Part shown: one piece after another, positions 8,416-18,466 of the stretch
How positions within the stretch are numbered: position 1 is the stretch's first letter
Layout of the letters: the number at the start of each line of letters is the position of its first letter
NCBI GenBank assembly: GCA_947647505.1
Contig: CANSKO010000025.1
Coordinates: 1-33,765 of the forward strand
Direction of reading: 5' to 3'
Length of the DNA stretch: 33,765 bases
DNA from: an uncultured Roseburia sp.
GTDB taxonomy: Bacteria; Bacillota; Clostridia; Lachnospirales; Lachnospiraceae
Program-made: the position numbers and the translations under genes
The notes under the pieces: model-generated
The model's input: the letters and a program-made list of their open reading frames with translations, nothing else
Databases searched by the model: none
Told to the model about the DNA's origin: nothing

Positions 8416-11400
8416 TTATTTCGTTTTTACTGATTTTGGAGATGAATAACTGCTGTAGACCTTCTTGCCATTTACTGTTTTATATGCGCGGACCTTATAA
8501 AAATATTTCTTTTTACGCGTCAGACGCTTATTGGTGTAGCTGGTAATCGCTGCTTTTCCTGCCGTTCTGACTTTTTTATAGCCACGCTTTTTCTTATCGC
8601 TCCTGTAGATCTCGTAGCCGCTTACGCCGCTGATTCTCTTCCAGGAAATCTTTATCTGCTTCTTTTTCGCTTTCAGCTTAACGACAGGTTTTGCAATCGA
8701 AGTCGTCGCCTGAATCGTGCCTGAAAAATTCCCATAATACGTCGTGCCGTTGGATACGGCATACGGCCGGATCTTATATGTGTACGTCGTAAGCGCATCC
8801 AGTCCCGCATCCTTGTACGATAAAGCCGTCGTCCTTGCAAGCGGCTGGTTGTTGCCATCGTAAATGGCATATCCCTGTGCGCCCGGCACTGCCGTCCAGT
8901 CTATTTGTACGGCGTCGGCCAGTCCTTCTGCGCTGACAGCGCTGATATCCGTAAAATTCACCAGATAACGAATCGTTTTTACGCCGCCGTAATTGCCGGC
9001 GCCGGAAATCTCTATAGTCGCGATTCCAGGAGCCGCATTGTCCACATAACGCACCGTATAATCCAGATTTTCCGTCAGCCTTCTGCCGCCGTCCGTTACG
9101 ACAAGCTCCTGATACGTCGGCGCCCCGACGTAGGTCTTATCCACAACATTTTCATACTCACAGCGAACGACGCTTCGCTTGATGATCTCAAACGTCCGTC
9201 CGCCTGTTCCGTCATATCCTCCCACTCCTTCTATATAGATATTGGCAGTTCCCACTTCGATATTATTCGCATAGCGAATCTTATAATCCCTGTCTTCCAC
9301 CAATGTCTCACCGTCAAAGATGACTGCGGCCGCCGGCGCTATTTCATTGCCGGTATAAGTAAAGGCAGAATCAACCAGCAGAATCTGCGCGCCCGCGATA
9401 TCCCTGCTGATGCCAAACGTTACCGTCTGCTCTCCCGTATACATGCTGATATCCGCCGGGTAGATCGTCGCTTTCGCTGTGCCGCGTTCAATATTATCCG
9501 CATAGGCGACGCGATAATCCTTCCCTTCCGTCAGATTCTTTTCCCCAAGCGTTACATTTAACGTCGGCCGAACCTCTTCTCCCGTATACGCCTGCGCCGG
9601 AATTGGATCGATCGTCGCAAGAGACAGGTCTGCCAGGATGTCAAACATCCGAATCAACGTTCCGTCATAATGCCCGATACCGGTAATTGTCACCGTCGCC
9701 TTTCCGGGATACTTATTGTCAGTAATGGCTACCGTATAGTCGACGCCCTCTTCCAGCGTATACATTTCAGCATCTGCGCCTGTCATCACGCCGCCGTCCT
9801 GATTTCGCCTGGTATCCTGAATCGGCGTCTCCGGCGTAATCGCTTCTCCGGTATATGCCTGCGGCGCTATCATCGTTACGGACTCCATATAATCCGCCGT
9901 GATATCCGCTCTGAGAATCTCAAACGTCGTCGTTGCCGTCCCCTGATAATTGGGATTAGCCGCTTCGATCGTCACTGTCACCTCGCCCGGCTCAATCAGG
10001 CTTCCTTCCGTATTGATTACTTTAAAATCACTGTTCCCAAGCGAAACGTTAATCTCTTTGTCTTCCGCGGTAATGACCGGCGTAATTTCGCCTCCGATAT
10101 AAACCTGATCTTCAATCGTAAACGAAGCCCTTCCGATATTACGCTGCTTAATCGAAAACTGAAGCGGTATTTCTCCTCCGTACGTGCCCGTTCCTTCTAT
10201 TTTTCCGGTATAGGTTCCGGCATTGATGCAATCGCCGTCCCAGACGATTCTGTAATCCGTCCCTTCCGTCAGAATACCGTTGATAAACGCATTGTTCAGA
10301 TTCACTACGGGCGTATTTTTCTGTCCGTTGTACACCAGCGCGGCATCCTCCACTACAACTGCCGACGCATCAATATAATCTGTCAGTTTCTTTAAAATTT
10401 TAAACTTCTTTATCACTGTGCCGCCAAAGTTTCCAAGCCCTTCCAGCTTCACCTCGGCCGCCGGATTATAATCTTTGTTGCCCGAGTATGTAATTCTGTA
10501 GTCCGTCCCGGGCTGCAGCACGTACTGATATCCGTCTATGATGAACGTAATCTTGATCTCCGGTCTGCACTCCCCGTCTACCGCCGGATTGATATACTGA
10601 TCCGGAATCTGCTCCGGCTCAATCAACACGTGCTCCGTATCATTTAAGTCCCTCGGAACAATATCAAATGTAAGCTCCAGCGGTCCTCCTTCACAGTTTC
10701 CATCCGGGTCCGCTTCCACTGTAATCTTACCCTGTCTCGTTCCAATCATTTCATTACTGCCATAGGTGACGGAATATCCCCACTTCTCCGGAGACATCGT
10801 CACTTCCGTCTTGCCGTCCGTGCTGCGATACTTCATCGTCACTTCCGGCCGGATCTGTCTGCCCGTGTACTGTTCCTCTTTGGAATATTCTACGTTCACA
10901 TTGTTCAGATTTACCTTGACGATATGGAACGACATGGTAATTTCATCTTTGTAATTGCCAACGCCCTTTACCGTCATCTCCACTGCACCGACGTCCGTAT
11001 TGTTTTCCACGTAATTCGTCACTTCATAATCGGCAGCCTTCAGCGTAACCTGCGTATAGGAATCCGCTCCCCAGTGAATATTCAGTTCCGGCTCAATCGC
11101 AGCTCCGATATACACCTGGTCCGGAATGCCTTCCGCCACAACGTCGGCATCCAGAAGGGATTTCTGCAATATTGTAAACGTCTGCTGCTTTGACCCCGTA
11201 AAGTTCTTATCACCCGTTTTCGGCTTTACAATGACTTTTGCCATGTTTACGCCGGCATTCGTCGTATCCTGATATTCAAACTGGAAATCTTCGCCCGGCA
11301 CGAGAATCCGATCCGTGCCATCCTCTGCATTCCCTGTCCACGTCACTTCCGGCTCCGGCTTAATCGGGCTGGCCGTATACGTAATATCCGGAATCGGCGC

Positions 11401-14400
11401 AATCACAATATCGTTTCCGCCAAGATCCTTCGGCTTAATGGTAAACTTCGTCGTAGCCGTTCCGTAGTACTGCTTGACGCCTGACCCGGCCTGCGCCGGA
11501 TCGCCGTTTCCGGACACGGTCACGGTGACAATGCCCGCATTGATATTGTCAGAATATGAGACGCTAAACTGCTCTTCCGTCAGCCAGACGCCGTCGTCAT
11601 TGTCATATACCTTTACCTTTGGTTCAATCGGGCGTCCCGTATACGTCGTCTCATACGTCTCTTCTCCGCTGTCTTCAAAGACAATCCGCAGATTCAGCTT
11701 TACGCCGATCGTATACGTTGCCGTTACGCCTCCCGTAAAGTTCCCGCCTTCAATCGCCTTGATCTCCAGAAGATATTTTCTTGGCGGATTTAACGCCATT
11801 GTAGGCACCCGGCACTCCGTTTCCGGAACGAGCCTGTAGTCTACGCCCTCTTTCAGCTCGTATTTTCCAAGCATCAGCGTTGGAATCGGCCATACATCTG
11901 TAACGTCATCCACCCAGTCCACGCTTTGCGGAATATTCTTCCGAATGGAATTGTCGCTTAACGCTCTTGGCTCTATCGTAAACGACACTCTTTTTTCCGT
12001 GCCCGCATATGCGCCTTTTCCGGTCAGCACAATCTGCGGCGCGCCGCGGTTGATCGCATCTCCCTCCACCGTATATTCAAAATCCGAGCCATTGCGCAGC
12101 ACGATATCGTTGTTATTCTCATCTTTGCCGCAAATCACAGAAATTCTTGGCTGAATCGGGCTTCCTGTAAAATAATACCGTCCGGACGCCTTATCTCCTA
12201 CCGTAGAATCCTGAAAAATTACATCCGCATCTGCAAGCGTTCCTTTGATCTCAAACGTCACTTCACGGGAGCCGCCATAATTTCCGCGTCCCGTCATCCT
12301 GACTTTCGCAGTGCCGGGACGTCCAAGACCGCTTGCTGAAATTGTATAGTCGCCGCCCGTCGCGCCTGTGCCCGGCACAAGCTGATATACGCCGCTCTCC
12401 GGCACATATGCGCCGTCTGCGCCACGCTTTGTATCCACAAGTGAAAGCGCGTCAATTTTTACAGGCCGCTGCGTCGTATCAATATTTTCAAGTCCCCTTA
12501 CCTCAATCTCCGCTGAGGAAATGTCTTTTGCACGAATCGTATACTGCCGGATCTTCACCCAGTCTGAACACATAAAATTGCCCTTTGGACGAATCGAAAG
12601 CCAATATTGCCCGTTTCCTACATTGACATTATCAACCGGCTGAAAATCAAAATCCTTCTCCGATTCCAGATGATATTCGATTTTTTCACCCGTATCCGGA
12701 TCTGTCGCATTTGGCCGGTATGTAATCAGCAGCGTAGGACGGACTGCGCTTCCTGTAAACGAAGGACTGCTGCCCACCGTCGCCTGGAACAGCGCCGTAT
12801 CCAGCTGCATATTGCCAAACGCGCCTTTCCCCATATTAACCGGCTTGATCGTAAACGCTTTTTCGATCTTTCCGCCATATTCTCCGTAGCCGTTGATGAC
12901 AACTTTTGTCTGCCGGTCCGGAAGCGGCGCGCCTGTAATGCTGACATTCGCATTGATATTGTCTTCGTACGTTATTTTATAATCGATTCCCTCCCAGAGA
13001 GCCGTGCCGTCCGCCAGCTTCACGCCGGTCGGCTTCGGTCTGCATTCTCTGGACGTATAGCTGCATTCATATCCGTCAAGCCCTTCGACAATGGCTCCTA
13101 CAATGCTTTCACAGATATCAAACGTCACCGTTCTCGTGCCTGTAAAGTTGCCATCGCCCGTAATCGTTATCGTCGGCGCCGGCGTCGTATCTGTGCTCAG
13201 ATGCTTATCCGTGTTGTTCGCATAGGCCGTCGTAAAATCTTTGCCCTGCACAAGCGTCTTTCCGTTGTATGTAATCACCGGCACAGGCTCAATCGGGCTG
13301 CCTGTATAGGCCTGATTGGGAATATCCTCAATCCTGACGTTCAATTCATCTTCTATGTTTTTGGGCTTAATGTCAAACGTCACCGTCTGGGAAGAGATGC
13401 TTCCCTTGTAATTGGACTTTCCTTCAATGGTAAACGTATATCCGGTTCCAACATCAACCGCTTCCGATTTGACGATAAAATCCTGATAAAATCTTACTTC
13501 ATCCCATTCTTCCCCGTCAATCTCCAGCTTTTCTACGATTGGCTCGATCGGATCGCCCGTATAAACGTATTCTTCACCCGCTTTGAGCGTAATCACCACA
13601 TTGGTCGCCGTTCCAAGATCTTTCTTCGTGATTTTAAACGTTCTTGTAACGACTCCGTCATAATTATTGATTCCGGTAATCGCAACCTCAGCGTCACCAA
13701 CCTCCGTATTGTCCGAATAGGAAAGCGTAAAATCCGTCCCCTCTTTCAGCTCTTCCTTTCTGCCCAGATCCTGTATCGTAACATCTGGTTCAATCGGGCT
13801 TCCCGTATACGGAAATTCATATCCGGAAAGCGTAATCGTATACTGCTTCGCATCTAACAGCAGCTTTTTGCTCGTAATCGCGTAATCCAGCCGCTTTGCG
13901 CCGCCCTTATAGTTCTGATTCGACGGGTCCCGCTCCACTTTCACCTGATATGCGCCGACATTGATGCAGTCCGCCGCATCGTCTCCGTCTTTTTCCGTGT
14001 ATGTAATGATAAAATCACTTTTCGGAAGCTCCACGCGGCTTCCATCCGCCATTGTTCCATAAATCACAACTTCCGGCCGAATCGCCGTTCCGGTAAACAC
14101 ATGCGACGTGCCCGGATTTTTAAATGCAACAATAACGTCCGCCATGTCGCGCTGCGCAATCGTAAATTCCGCCTTTGCCTCGCCTCTGTAAAAGACGCCG
14201 TCTCCTTTGATGGTGACTTCATGCGCGCCCATCTCCGTGTAATCATCCGCGCCGTCATATTCCACCGTATAATGCGTATCCTTCTCCAGCGTCCGCACAG
14301 ACGGCTTTCCCGTATCCCGGATCACCGGAAGCGCCTCAATTCTCGATCCGGTATATGTCTGCTCTGCAAATGTAATCTCAATATCGTCATGATCGATATT

Positions 14401-15942
14401 TTTATATATCGTAAACGTCTTCTCTTTTCTTCCGGTACAGTTCGAACCCGCCTTCGCCGTAAAAATCACTTTTGCGGTTCCGGCCCTGACGTTATCCTCA
14501 TAGGAAACGACGTAATCCGTGTCTCTGACAAACGTATGTCCATTCGCCGTCAGCGTATTTCCCAGATCTGATATTTCTACCGCATTTCCCGTATACGCCT
14601 GATCCGGAATGTCTTTGATGTCTGCATCGGCAATCGTCGAAAAATCAAATTTCGCAATCTGAAATTTGACGGTCCTCTCTCCGACATAATTTCCTTTTCC
14701 CTTGATTTTAACGGTGCCTTCCCCGATCAGATTCGCGCCATAGCCGTCTGAAAGGATCTCAAAATCATTTCCATCCAGAGCCACGCCATTTTGCGTAACA
14801 TTTACCGTGTCAGGATGAATCGGCGTGCCCGTATATATAAAATCCCCCGGAATTTCAGCAGAGATTTCCGCATTCGCTTCCGAAATATCCGCCTGTGCAA
14901 TTTTAAAAGACTGCGGATTGGATTCTCCCGTACAGTTTCCGCTTGTGCCCGCCACCAGCTTTATGCTGGCCGTAAGCGCGCCTCCGGTCTGGCCTTTGTT
15001 GCCATTATATGAAAATTCAAAATCCTGCGGGGCCTCTTCTGTCGATTCCGAGTCGTAAACAATCTCGTTGTTCATCTTAATATTGGCAACGGTAAATGCC
15101 GGCGCAATGCCCTCCGTTGTATTTGCCGCCCCCTTGTCATATGAAACTTCCGTGCTCTTTAACGCAAGCTGATACAGGTTCCCGACCGGAACCGCCGTGA
15201 TCGCAAACGAAACTTCGCGTATGCCCGCATACTCGCCGGTTCCCGTTATCACAATGCCCGACGGATCTTTGACATTTGTATTCTCTTTCTGCTCTACCGT
15301 AAAATCCGTCCCTTCCGCCATAGACTTGGTCCCGTCTTTAAGCGTCACGCTGGGCGCGATCTTTCTTCCCTCATACGGATAGCTCGTCGCGTTCTTCTGC
15401 CCTTCCCAGTCTGTCTCAACCGTTATGGAAGCGTCTGCAATATTTCTCCCAAGTTTTACCGTGTACTCAAGTCTTCCGTTATAATTGTTGACTCCATCCA
15501 CGTACAGCACGGCAGTATCCTGCGTTACGGCTCCCGTTGTCACCGTATAGTCTCCATCGGAAGCCGTCTCCTGCAGCCGCTGCTTCAGCTTCACTTCATT
15601 TGCCTCTCCATAATTGACATAGAGATCCAGCCCTAAAACCTCACTGGAGACAAAGCTGCCCGCTACCGTTGGTATCTGATCCCGAATCTGCGTCAGAATC
15701 TCGCTTGCACCCGGCTTATGCACGGCATTGCTCGTCAGCGAAACAATGTCTGCCGTTGCCGCCCGCTCCGCCTTCCTGACAGCAGAAAAAGACGGCGCCG
15801 ATTCCGTCTCATTCACAGCTTCCATCTTATCCTCATAATCTCTGCCCATGCCGGCAGCCAGCACAGTGTAATCCGGCAGACTGCCTGCCATGCACAAAGC
15901 AAGAACCCCCGCCAATACGCGTTTTGCCATACCCTTGTACAT
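8416..15942 (-). CDS. giant secreted surface protein with about 25 Ig-like YTG/NYxG tandem repeats and C-terminal FN3 domains
   Basis: This 2,508-residue exported protein has an N-terminal signal peptide (about 1-30). From roughly residue 165 to 2325 it consists of about 25 repeats of 75-100 residues. Each follows the scheme YTGxxIxPxxxV...G...L..G.DY.V.Y..N...G.A.V.I.G.GNYxGxxxxxF.I, a beta-sandwich repeat common in firmicute surface proteins. Two fibronectin type III-like domains follow (about 2330-2417 and 2418-2508). The second is very Lys/Arg-rich and may bind wall polymers. No LPXTG-type signal or C-terminal membrane helix is present, so attachment is non-covalent or the protein is released. 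The repeats have diverged (indels, a Ser or Ile in place of key residues), so they are old duplications. The start at 15942 is chosen because GGGAG lies 8 bases upstream. First gene of the sortase operon. Confidence 0.85.
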   Translation of the reverse strand: MYKGMAKRVLAGVLALCMAGSLPDYTVLAAGMGRDYEDKMEAVNETESAPSFSAVRKAERAATADIVSLTSNAVHKPGASEILTQIRDQIPTVAGSFVSSEVLGLDLYVNYGEANEVKLKQRLQETASDGDYTVTTGAVTQDTAVLYVDGVNNYNGRLEYTVKLGRNIADASITVETDWEGQKNATSYPYEGRKIAPSVTLKDGTKSMAEGTDFTVEQKENTNVKDPSGIVITGTGEYAGIREVSFAITAVPVGNLYQLALKSTEVSYDKGAANTTEGIAPAFTVANIKMNNEIVYDSESTEEAPQDFEFSYNGNKGQTGGALTASIKLVAGTSGNCTGESNPQSFKIAQADISEANAEISAEIPGDFIYTGTPIHPDTVNVTQNGVALDGNDFEILSDGYGANLIGEGTVKIKGKGNYVGERTVKFQIAKFDFSTIADADIKDIPDQAYTGNAVEISDLGNTLTANGHTFVRDTDYVVSYEDNVRAGTAKVIFTAKAGSNCTGRKEKTFTIYKNIDHDDIEITFAEQTYTGSRIEALPVIRDTGKPSVRTLEKDTHYTVEYDGADDYTEMGAHEVTIKGDGVFYRGEAKAEFTIAQRDMADVIVAFKNPGTSHVFTGTAIRPEVVIYGTMADGSRVELPKSDFIITYTEKDGDDAADCINVGAYQVKVERDPSNQNYKGGAKRLDYAITSKKLLLDAKQYTITLSGYEFPYTGSPIEPDVTIQDLGRKEELKEGTDFTLSYSDNTEVGDAEVAITGINNYDGVVTRTFKITKKDLGTATNVVITLKAGEEYVYTGDPIEPIVEKLEIDGEEWDEVRFYQDFIVKSEAVDVGTGYTFTIEGKSNYKGSISSQTVTFDIKPKNIEDELNVRIEDIPNQAYTGSPIEPVPVITYNGKTLVQGKDFTTAYANNTDKHLSTDTTPAPTITITGDGNFTGTRTVTFDICESIVGAIVEGLDGYECSYTSRECRPKPTGVKLADGTALWEGIDYKITYEDNINANVSITGAPLPDRQTKVVINGYGEYGGKIEKAFTIKPVNMGKGAFGNMQLDTALFQATVGSSPSFTGSAVRPTLLITYRPNATDPDTGEKIEYHLESEKDFDFQPVDNVNVGNGQYWLSIRPKGNFMCSDWVKIRQYTIRAKDISSAEIEVRGLENIDTTQRPVKIDALSLVDTKRGADGAYVPESGVYQLVPGTGATGGDYTISASGLGRPGTAKVRMTGRGNYGGSREVTFEIKGTLADADVIFQDSTVGDKASGRYYFTGSPIQPRISVICGKDENNNDIVLRNGSDFEYTVEGDAINRGAPQIVLTGKGAYAGTEKRVSFTIEPRALSDNSIRKNIPQSVDWVDDVTDVWPIPTLMLGKYELKEGVDYRLVPETECRVPTMALNPPRKYLLEIKAIEGGNFTGGVTATYTIGVKLNLRIVFEDSGEETYETTYTGRPIEPKVKVYDNDDGVWLTEEQFSVSYSDNINAGIVTVTVSGNGDPAQAGSGVKQYYGTATTKFTIKPKDLGGNDIVIAPIPDITYTASPIKPEPEVTWTGNAEDGTDRILVPGEDFQFEYQDTTNAGVNMAKVIVKPKTGDKNFTGSKQQTFTILQKSLLDADVVAEGIPDQVYIGAAIEPELNIHWGADSYTQVTLKAADYEVTNYVENNTDVGAVEMTVKGVGNYKDEITMSFHIVKVNLNNVNVEYSKEEQYTGRQIRPEVTMKYRSTDGKTEVTMSPEKWGYSVTYGSNEMIGTRQGKITVEADPDGNCEGGPLELTFDIVPRDLNDTEHVLIEPEQIPDQYINPAVDGECRPEIKITFIIDGYQYVLQPGTDYRITYSGNKDYNPAAEVKLEGLGNFGGTVIKKFKILKKLTDYIDASAVVVEDAALVYNGQKNTPVVNLNNAFINGILTEGTDYRIVWDGDCINAGTYTGKIEGTGTYGGEIPLQFSIKQRNIGRASFTIEDQVYIGGEITPVITAEDKEINVSLGNSDFKVINTEGSLIEPGEVTVTIEAANPNYQGTATTTFEILRADITADYMESVTMIAPQAYTGEAITPETPIQDTRRNQDGGVMTGADAEMYTLEEGVDYTVAITDNKYPGKATVTITGIGHYDGTLIRMFDILADLSLATIDPIPAQAYTGEEVRPTLNVTLGEKNLTEGKDYRVAYADNIERGTAKATIYPADISMYTGEQTVTFGISRDIAGAQILLVDSAFTYTGNEIAPAAAVIFDGETLVEDRDYKIRYANNIEVGTANIYIEGVGGYDGTGGRTFEIIKRSVVRCEYENVVDKTYVGAPTYQELVVTDGGRRLTENLDYTVRYVDNAAPGIATIEISGAGNYGGVKTIRYLVNFTDISAVSAEGLADAVQIDWTAVPGAQGYAIYDGNNQPLARTTALSYKDAGLDALTTYTYKIRPYAVSNGTTYYGNFSGTIQATTSIAKPVVKLKAKKKQIKISWKRISGVSGYEIYRSDKKKRGYKKVRTAGKAAITSYTNKRLTRKKKYFYKVRAYKTVNGKKVYSSYSSPKSVKTK

Positions 15943-16115
15943 ACTCATCGCTCCCTCTTTCTTTCATATTGCTTTTCTATTGCCAAATGGCGTCTGAACA
16001 TCTGTTTGAATTTCTGATATATAAAACGCTCTATTTTATAGAATGTTATACATACTCTTATCTATTATATCGTACCCTCCTCTAAAAAATATTAGCGTCG
16101 TTTTCAAGTATTCCT

Positions 16116-16144
16116 ATTATAGCATACCTCTCTGAAAAGAAAAA
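16116..16144 (-). promoter_or_regulatory. probable promoter of the giant protein-sortase-LRR operon
   Basis: On the minus strand a TGC-extended -10 TATAAT (plus 16116-16121) has a weak -35 TTTTTC 17 bases upstream (plus 16139-16144). This leaves an AT-rich leader of about 170 bases. A second TATAAT (plus 16064-16069) lies nearer the gene but has no good -35. Confidence 0.5.
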
Positions 16145-16151
16145 CAACAAT

Positions 16152-17519
16152 TTACATTTTCTCTGTTTTTCCTCCTATTTTCCGTATTTTTTTCCGAAAT
16201 GCACGCATCACCGGAACGCACGCCAGAAATGTCGCCACATCCGCGGCGGGCTGCGCCGCCTCCACTGCCAGGATGCCATATGCGCGCGGCAGCAGCAAAA
16301 TAAGCGGCAGAAAGAATATCCCCTGTCTGCACGATGCAAAAAAAGACGCTTTCACAGATTGTCCGACCGCCTGAAACGTCATATTGCAGGCGATTCCAAG
16401 CGGCAAAAGCGGCATAACGGCGCTCTGCAGCCGCAGCGCGCGCGTGCCAATTGCAATCACGTCCGCATCTTCCGCCACAAACTGACGCATAAAAAAAGGC
16501 GCGCCCCAGAAAATCACCGCACCGGATATCGTCATCCCAACCACGCCGGCCCGCATAAAAAAGCGATATGCCGCATCCAGCCGTTCCTTTTTTCCGGCGC
16601 CGTAATTATAGCCCACAACCGGCTGATAGCCCTGGCCAAATCCAATCAGCACACAGTATGTCAGCATAAATATTTTTCCGACGATCGCCATTGCCGCCAC
16701 CGCCGCATCACCATAATATGCTGCCGCACGGTTTAACGTGACAGACGCGATGCCTGCCAGTCCCTGTCGGAAGAAAGACGGCATTCCGTTTGCCAGAAAC
16801 GTCCGGTACACAGAGAAATCAAAAGAAAGGTATCGAAAAGAAAGACAAATCATCGTTTTTTTTCGCCAGAAAAAGAAAAAAAGCACGGCACAGCTTACGA
16901 TCTGGCTGACTGCCGTCGCAATGGCCGCGCCCCAGATGCCCCATTCAAAGAAAAAGAGAAACAGCGGGTCCAGCGCAACGTTTAAGAGACTGCCCAATCC
17001 GATTCCAATCAGGGAAAGCGCCGTCTTTCCTTCGGCGCGCAGCAGATTGTTCAATACAAAAGAGGCCATCATAACGGGCGCAACCCAGAGAATGCATCTC
17101 GCATATTCGGCGGCGTACGGGCGGATCTGCTCCGTCGCCCCAAGCCAGACCGTAAGATCTTCCAGAAAAAACAGGCCTGCCGCCGCAAGCGCAGCGCCAA
17201 ATATAACCGACGCAAACAGCGCGCAGGTCGCCACCTTCTGCGCCGTTTCCGTTTCTTTTTCCCCAAGCAGCCTGGAAATCGTGCTTCCCGCGCCCATGCC
17301 TACCGTAAAACCGACCGCCTGAATAATGGCCATCAGAGAAAATACGATTCCCACGGCGCCGGAGGCGCTCGTTCCAAGCTTCGAGACAAAAAACGCGTCC
17401 GCAAGATTATATATAGAAGTAACCAGCATCGTCAGCATCGTCGGAACGGCCACGGACATCGTAAGTCCGGGAATTGGCGCCTCTGTCATTTTGCGATGCT
17501 GCGCTTCATTTTTTTGCAT
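16152..17519 (-). CDS. MATE-family multidrug/cation antiporter
   Basis: This is a 455-residue polytopic membrane protein of about 12 helices. The two-fold pseudo-repeat, the N-terminal GLTMSVAVPTMLTMLV...LADAFFVSKLG region and the second-half GQGYQPVVGYNYGA motif are characteristic of MATE exporters. These move drugs or metabolites outward in exchange for sodium or protons. The length is standard. The start at 17519 has only a weak GGTGAT ribosome binding site; an internal ATG 10 codons later (17489) is possible. Substrate unknown. It follows the DUF3887-like gene in the same direction, but a terminator separates them. Confidence 0.88.
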   Translation of the reverse strand: MQKNEAQHRKMTEAPIPGLTMSVAVPTMLTMLVTSIYNLADAFFVSKLGTSASGAVGIVFSLMAIIQAVGFTVGMGAGSTISRLLGEKETETAQKVATCALFASVIFGAALAAAGLFFLEDLTVWLGATEQIRPYAAEYARCILWVAPVMMASFVLNNLLRAEGKTALSLIGIGLGSLLNVALDPLFLFFFEWGIWGAAIATAVSQIVSCAVLFFFFWRKKTMICLSFRYLSFDFSVYRTFLANGMPSFFRQGLAGIASVTLNRAAAYYGDAAVAAMAIVGKIFMLTYCVLIGFGQGYQPVVGYNYGAGKKERLDAAYRFFMRAGVVGMTISGAVIFWGAPFFMRQFVAEDADVIAIGTRALRLQSAVMPLLPLGIACNMTFQAVGQSVKASFFASCRQGIFFLPLILLLPRAYGILAVEAAQPAADVATFLACVPVMRAFRKKIRKIGGKTEKM

Positions 17520-17613
17520 AGAACATCACCATCGTTTCCGCATAATCCTTTTTCTTACTATTTCCTGTTTGCTGGATTCTATGCAAAACGACGGCTTCGT
17601 CCGGAATTTCTCC

Positions 17614-17638
17614 AAAAAAGCCTACTTCATGTATAGGC
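17614..17638 (-). terminator. intrinsic terminator after the DUF3887-like gene
   Basis: On the minus strand GCCTA, a 9-base loop and TAGGC are followed by six T (plus 17614-17619 are A). It overlaps the stop codon of the gene. The stem is short, so termination may be partial. Confidence 0.5.
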
Positions 17639-18278
17639 CGGCCAGCTGCATCTTTTCATTATACGTAAACCGATACGTCACGCTTACATCCTCATACGTC
17701 ACCGTAATTTCTCCTATGGCATAATGTTTGCCGTCTTTGACGATTTCCGCCGTGTAGATCTGGTCGAACCGCACGCGTTCGCCCCATGTCTGCGCAATAT
17801 TTTCCCGCGCCTCGTCTATAACGTCTTCCTTTAACACGGAGCTCATCTCTTCTACGGAAACATCCTGCAGGGCCTGATAATCATTTGCGTCGAGAAGCTC
17901 TACCGTCTCTTTGATGGTATCCTCCACCTGCGCCCTGTCAAAATAATCACTGTTCTCTATGTCCTCTATGTTCGCCTTTCCCGGCATCTGAAACGCCACA
18001 TAGTAAATCATGGATGCGATAATTACGACAGTTGGAATGACCACAGCGAAAAAATAACGTATTTTATATCGTCTTTTTTCCTCATCGCCCAGCGTGTCGT
18101 TGATGCGCCCGGCCGTCTCCTTTACCGTCCCCATCTGCTTCAAAACGTCTTCCGGCGCGTTTCCCCGCTTTACCTTTGCGTTTATATCGCTTAACAGCTT
18201 TTGTTCCAGCTCCTCTTTCTTCTCTTTGCCACACTGAACTTTTCGGACAACGGATCTTACATATTTTTTTACCGTCAT
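17622..18278 (-). CDS. membrane protein with HAAS/DUF1700-like N-terminus and DUF3887-like C-terminal domain
   Basis: This 218-residue protein, read from the ATG at 18278, has three parts. A charged helical N-terminal region (about 1-70) with EELEQKLLSDINAKVKRGNAPEDVLKQMG resembles the alpha-helical HAAS/DUF1700 domains that sit before membrane helices. One membrane helix lies at about 73-97. An extracytoplasmic domain (about 105-218) with alternating charged helices and a terminal beta-hairpin (ITVTYEDVSVTYRFTYNEKMQLAGLYMK) resembles DUF3887. The function of this combination is unknown. The start is supported by AAAGGAA 8 bases upstream; the in-frame ATG at 18311 is not. It is transcribed divergently from the antiporter gene. 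Confidence 0.75.
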   Translation of the reverse strand: MTVKKYVRSVVRKVQCGKEKKEELEQKLLSDINAKVKRGNAPEDVLKQMGTVKETAGRINDTLGDEEKRRYKIRYFFAVVIPTVVIIASMIYYVAFQMPGKANIEDIENSDYFDRAQVEDTIKETVELLDANDYQALQDVSVEEMSSVLKEDVIDEARENIAQTWGERVRFDQIYTAEIVKDGKHYAIGEITVTYEDVSVTYRFTYNEKMQLAGLYMK

Positions 18279-18355
18279 AACGCTTTCCTTTCTATTCTCT
18301 GATTGCCGCAAAACGACGCGGCCCCTGCCAGCCGATACAAATTTTTACTCTTTTC

Positions 18356-18384
18356 ATCATAAGGGCAATCCCTCATAAAGTCAA
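18356..18384 (-). promoter_or_regulatory. promoter of the DUF3887-like gene
   Basis: On the minus strand TTGACT (plus 18379-18384), a 17-base spacer and TATGAT (plus 18356-18361). It sits about 80 bases upstream of the start codon. Confidence 0.7.
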
Positions 18385-18394
18385 GAAATGCCTC

Positions 18395-18422
18395 TTTACC
18401 AATTCGATTTTTGTGCTATAAT
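18395..18422 (+). promoter_or_regulatory. promoter of the cation/proton antiporter gene
   Basis: TTTACC (18395-18400), a 16-base spacer and TATAAT (18417-18422), preceded by TGC (extended -10). It lies 44 bases upstream of the start codon and almost abuts the divergent promoter, so one regulator could affect both genes. Confidence 0.7.
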
Positions 18423-18466
18423 CTTGGATTGGAACAACTACACTGACAAAGAGCGAAGGAGTCATT

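Noticed and set aside
12607..13857. 416-codon plus-strand open frame opposite the giant surface gene
   Set aside because: It is antisense to the repeat-encoding frame, has Arg/His/Ile-rich low-quality sequence without a ribosome binding site, and similar shadows recur along the gene.
8416..15942. CRISPR array or recent DNA tandem repeat
   Set aside because: The periodicity is at protein level only; nucleotide copies are too diverged and there are no uniform spacers.
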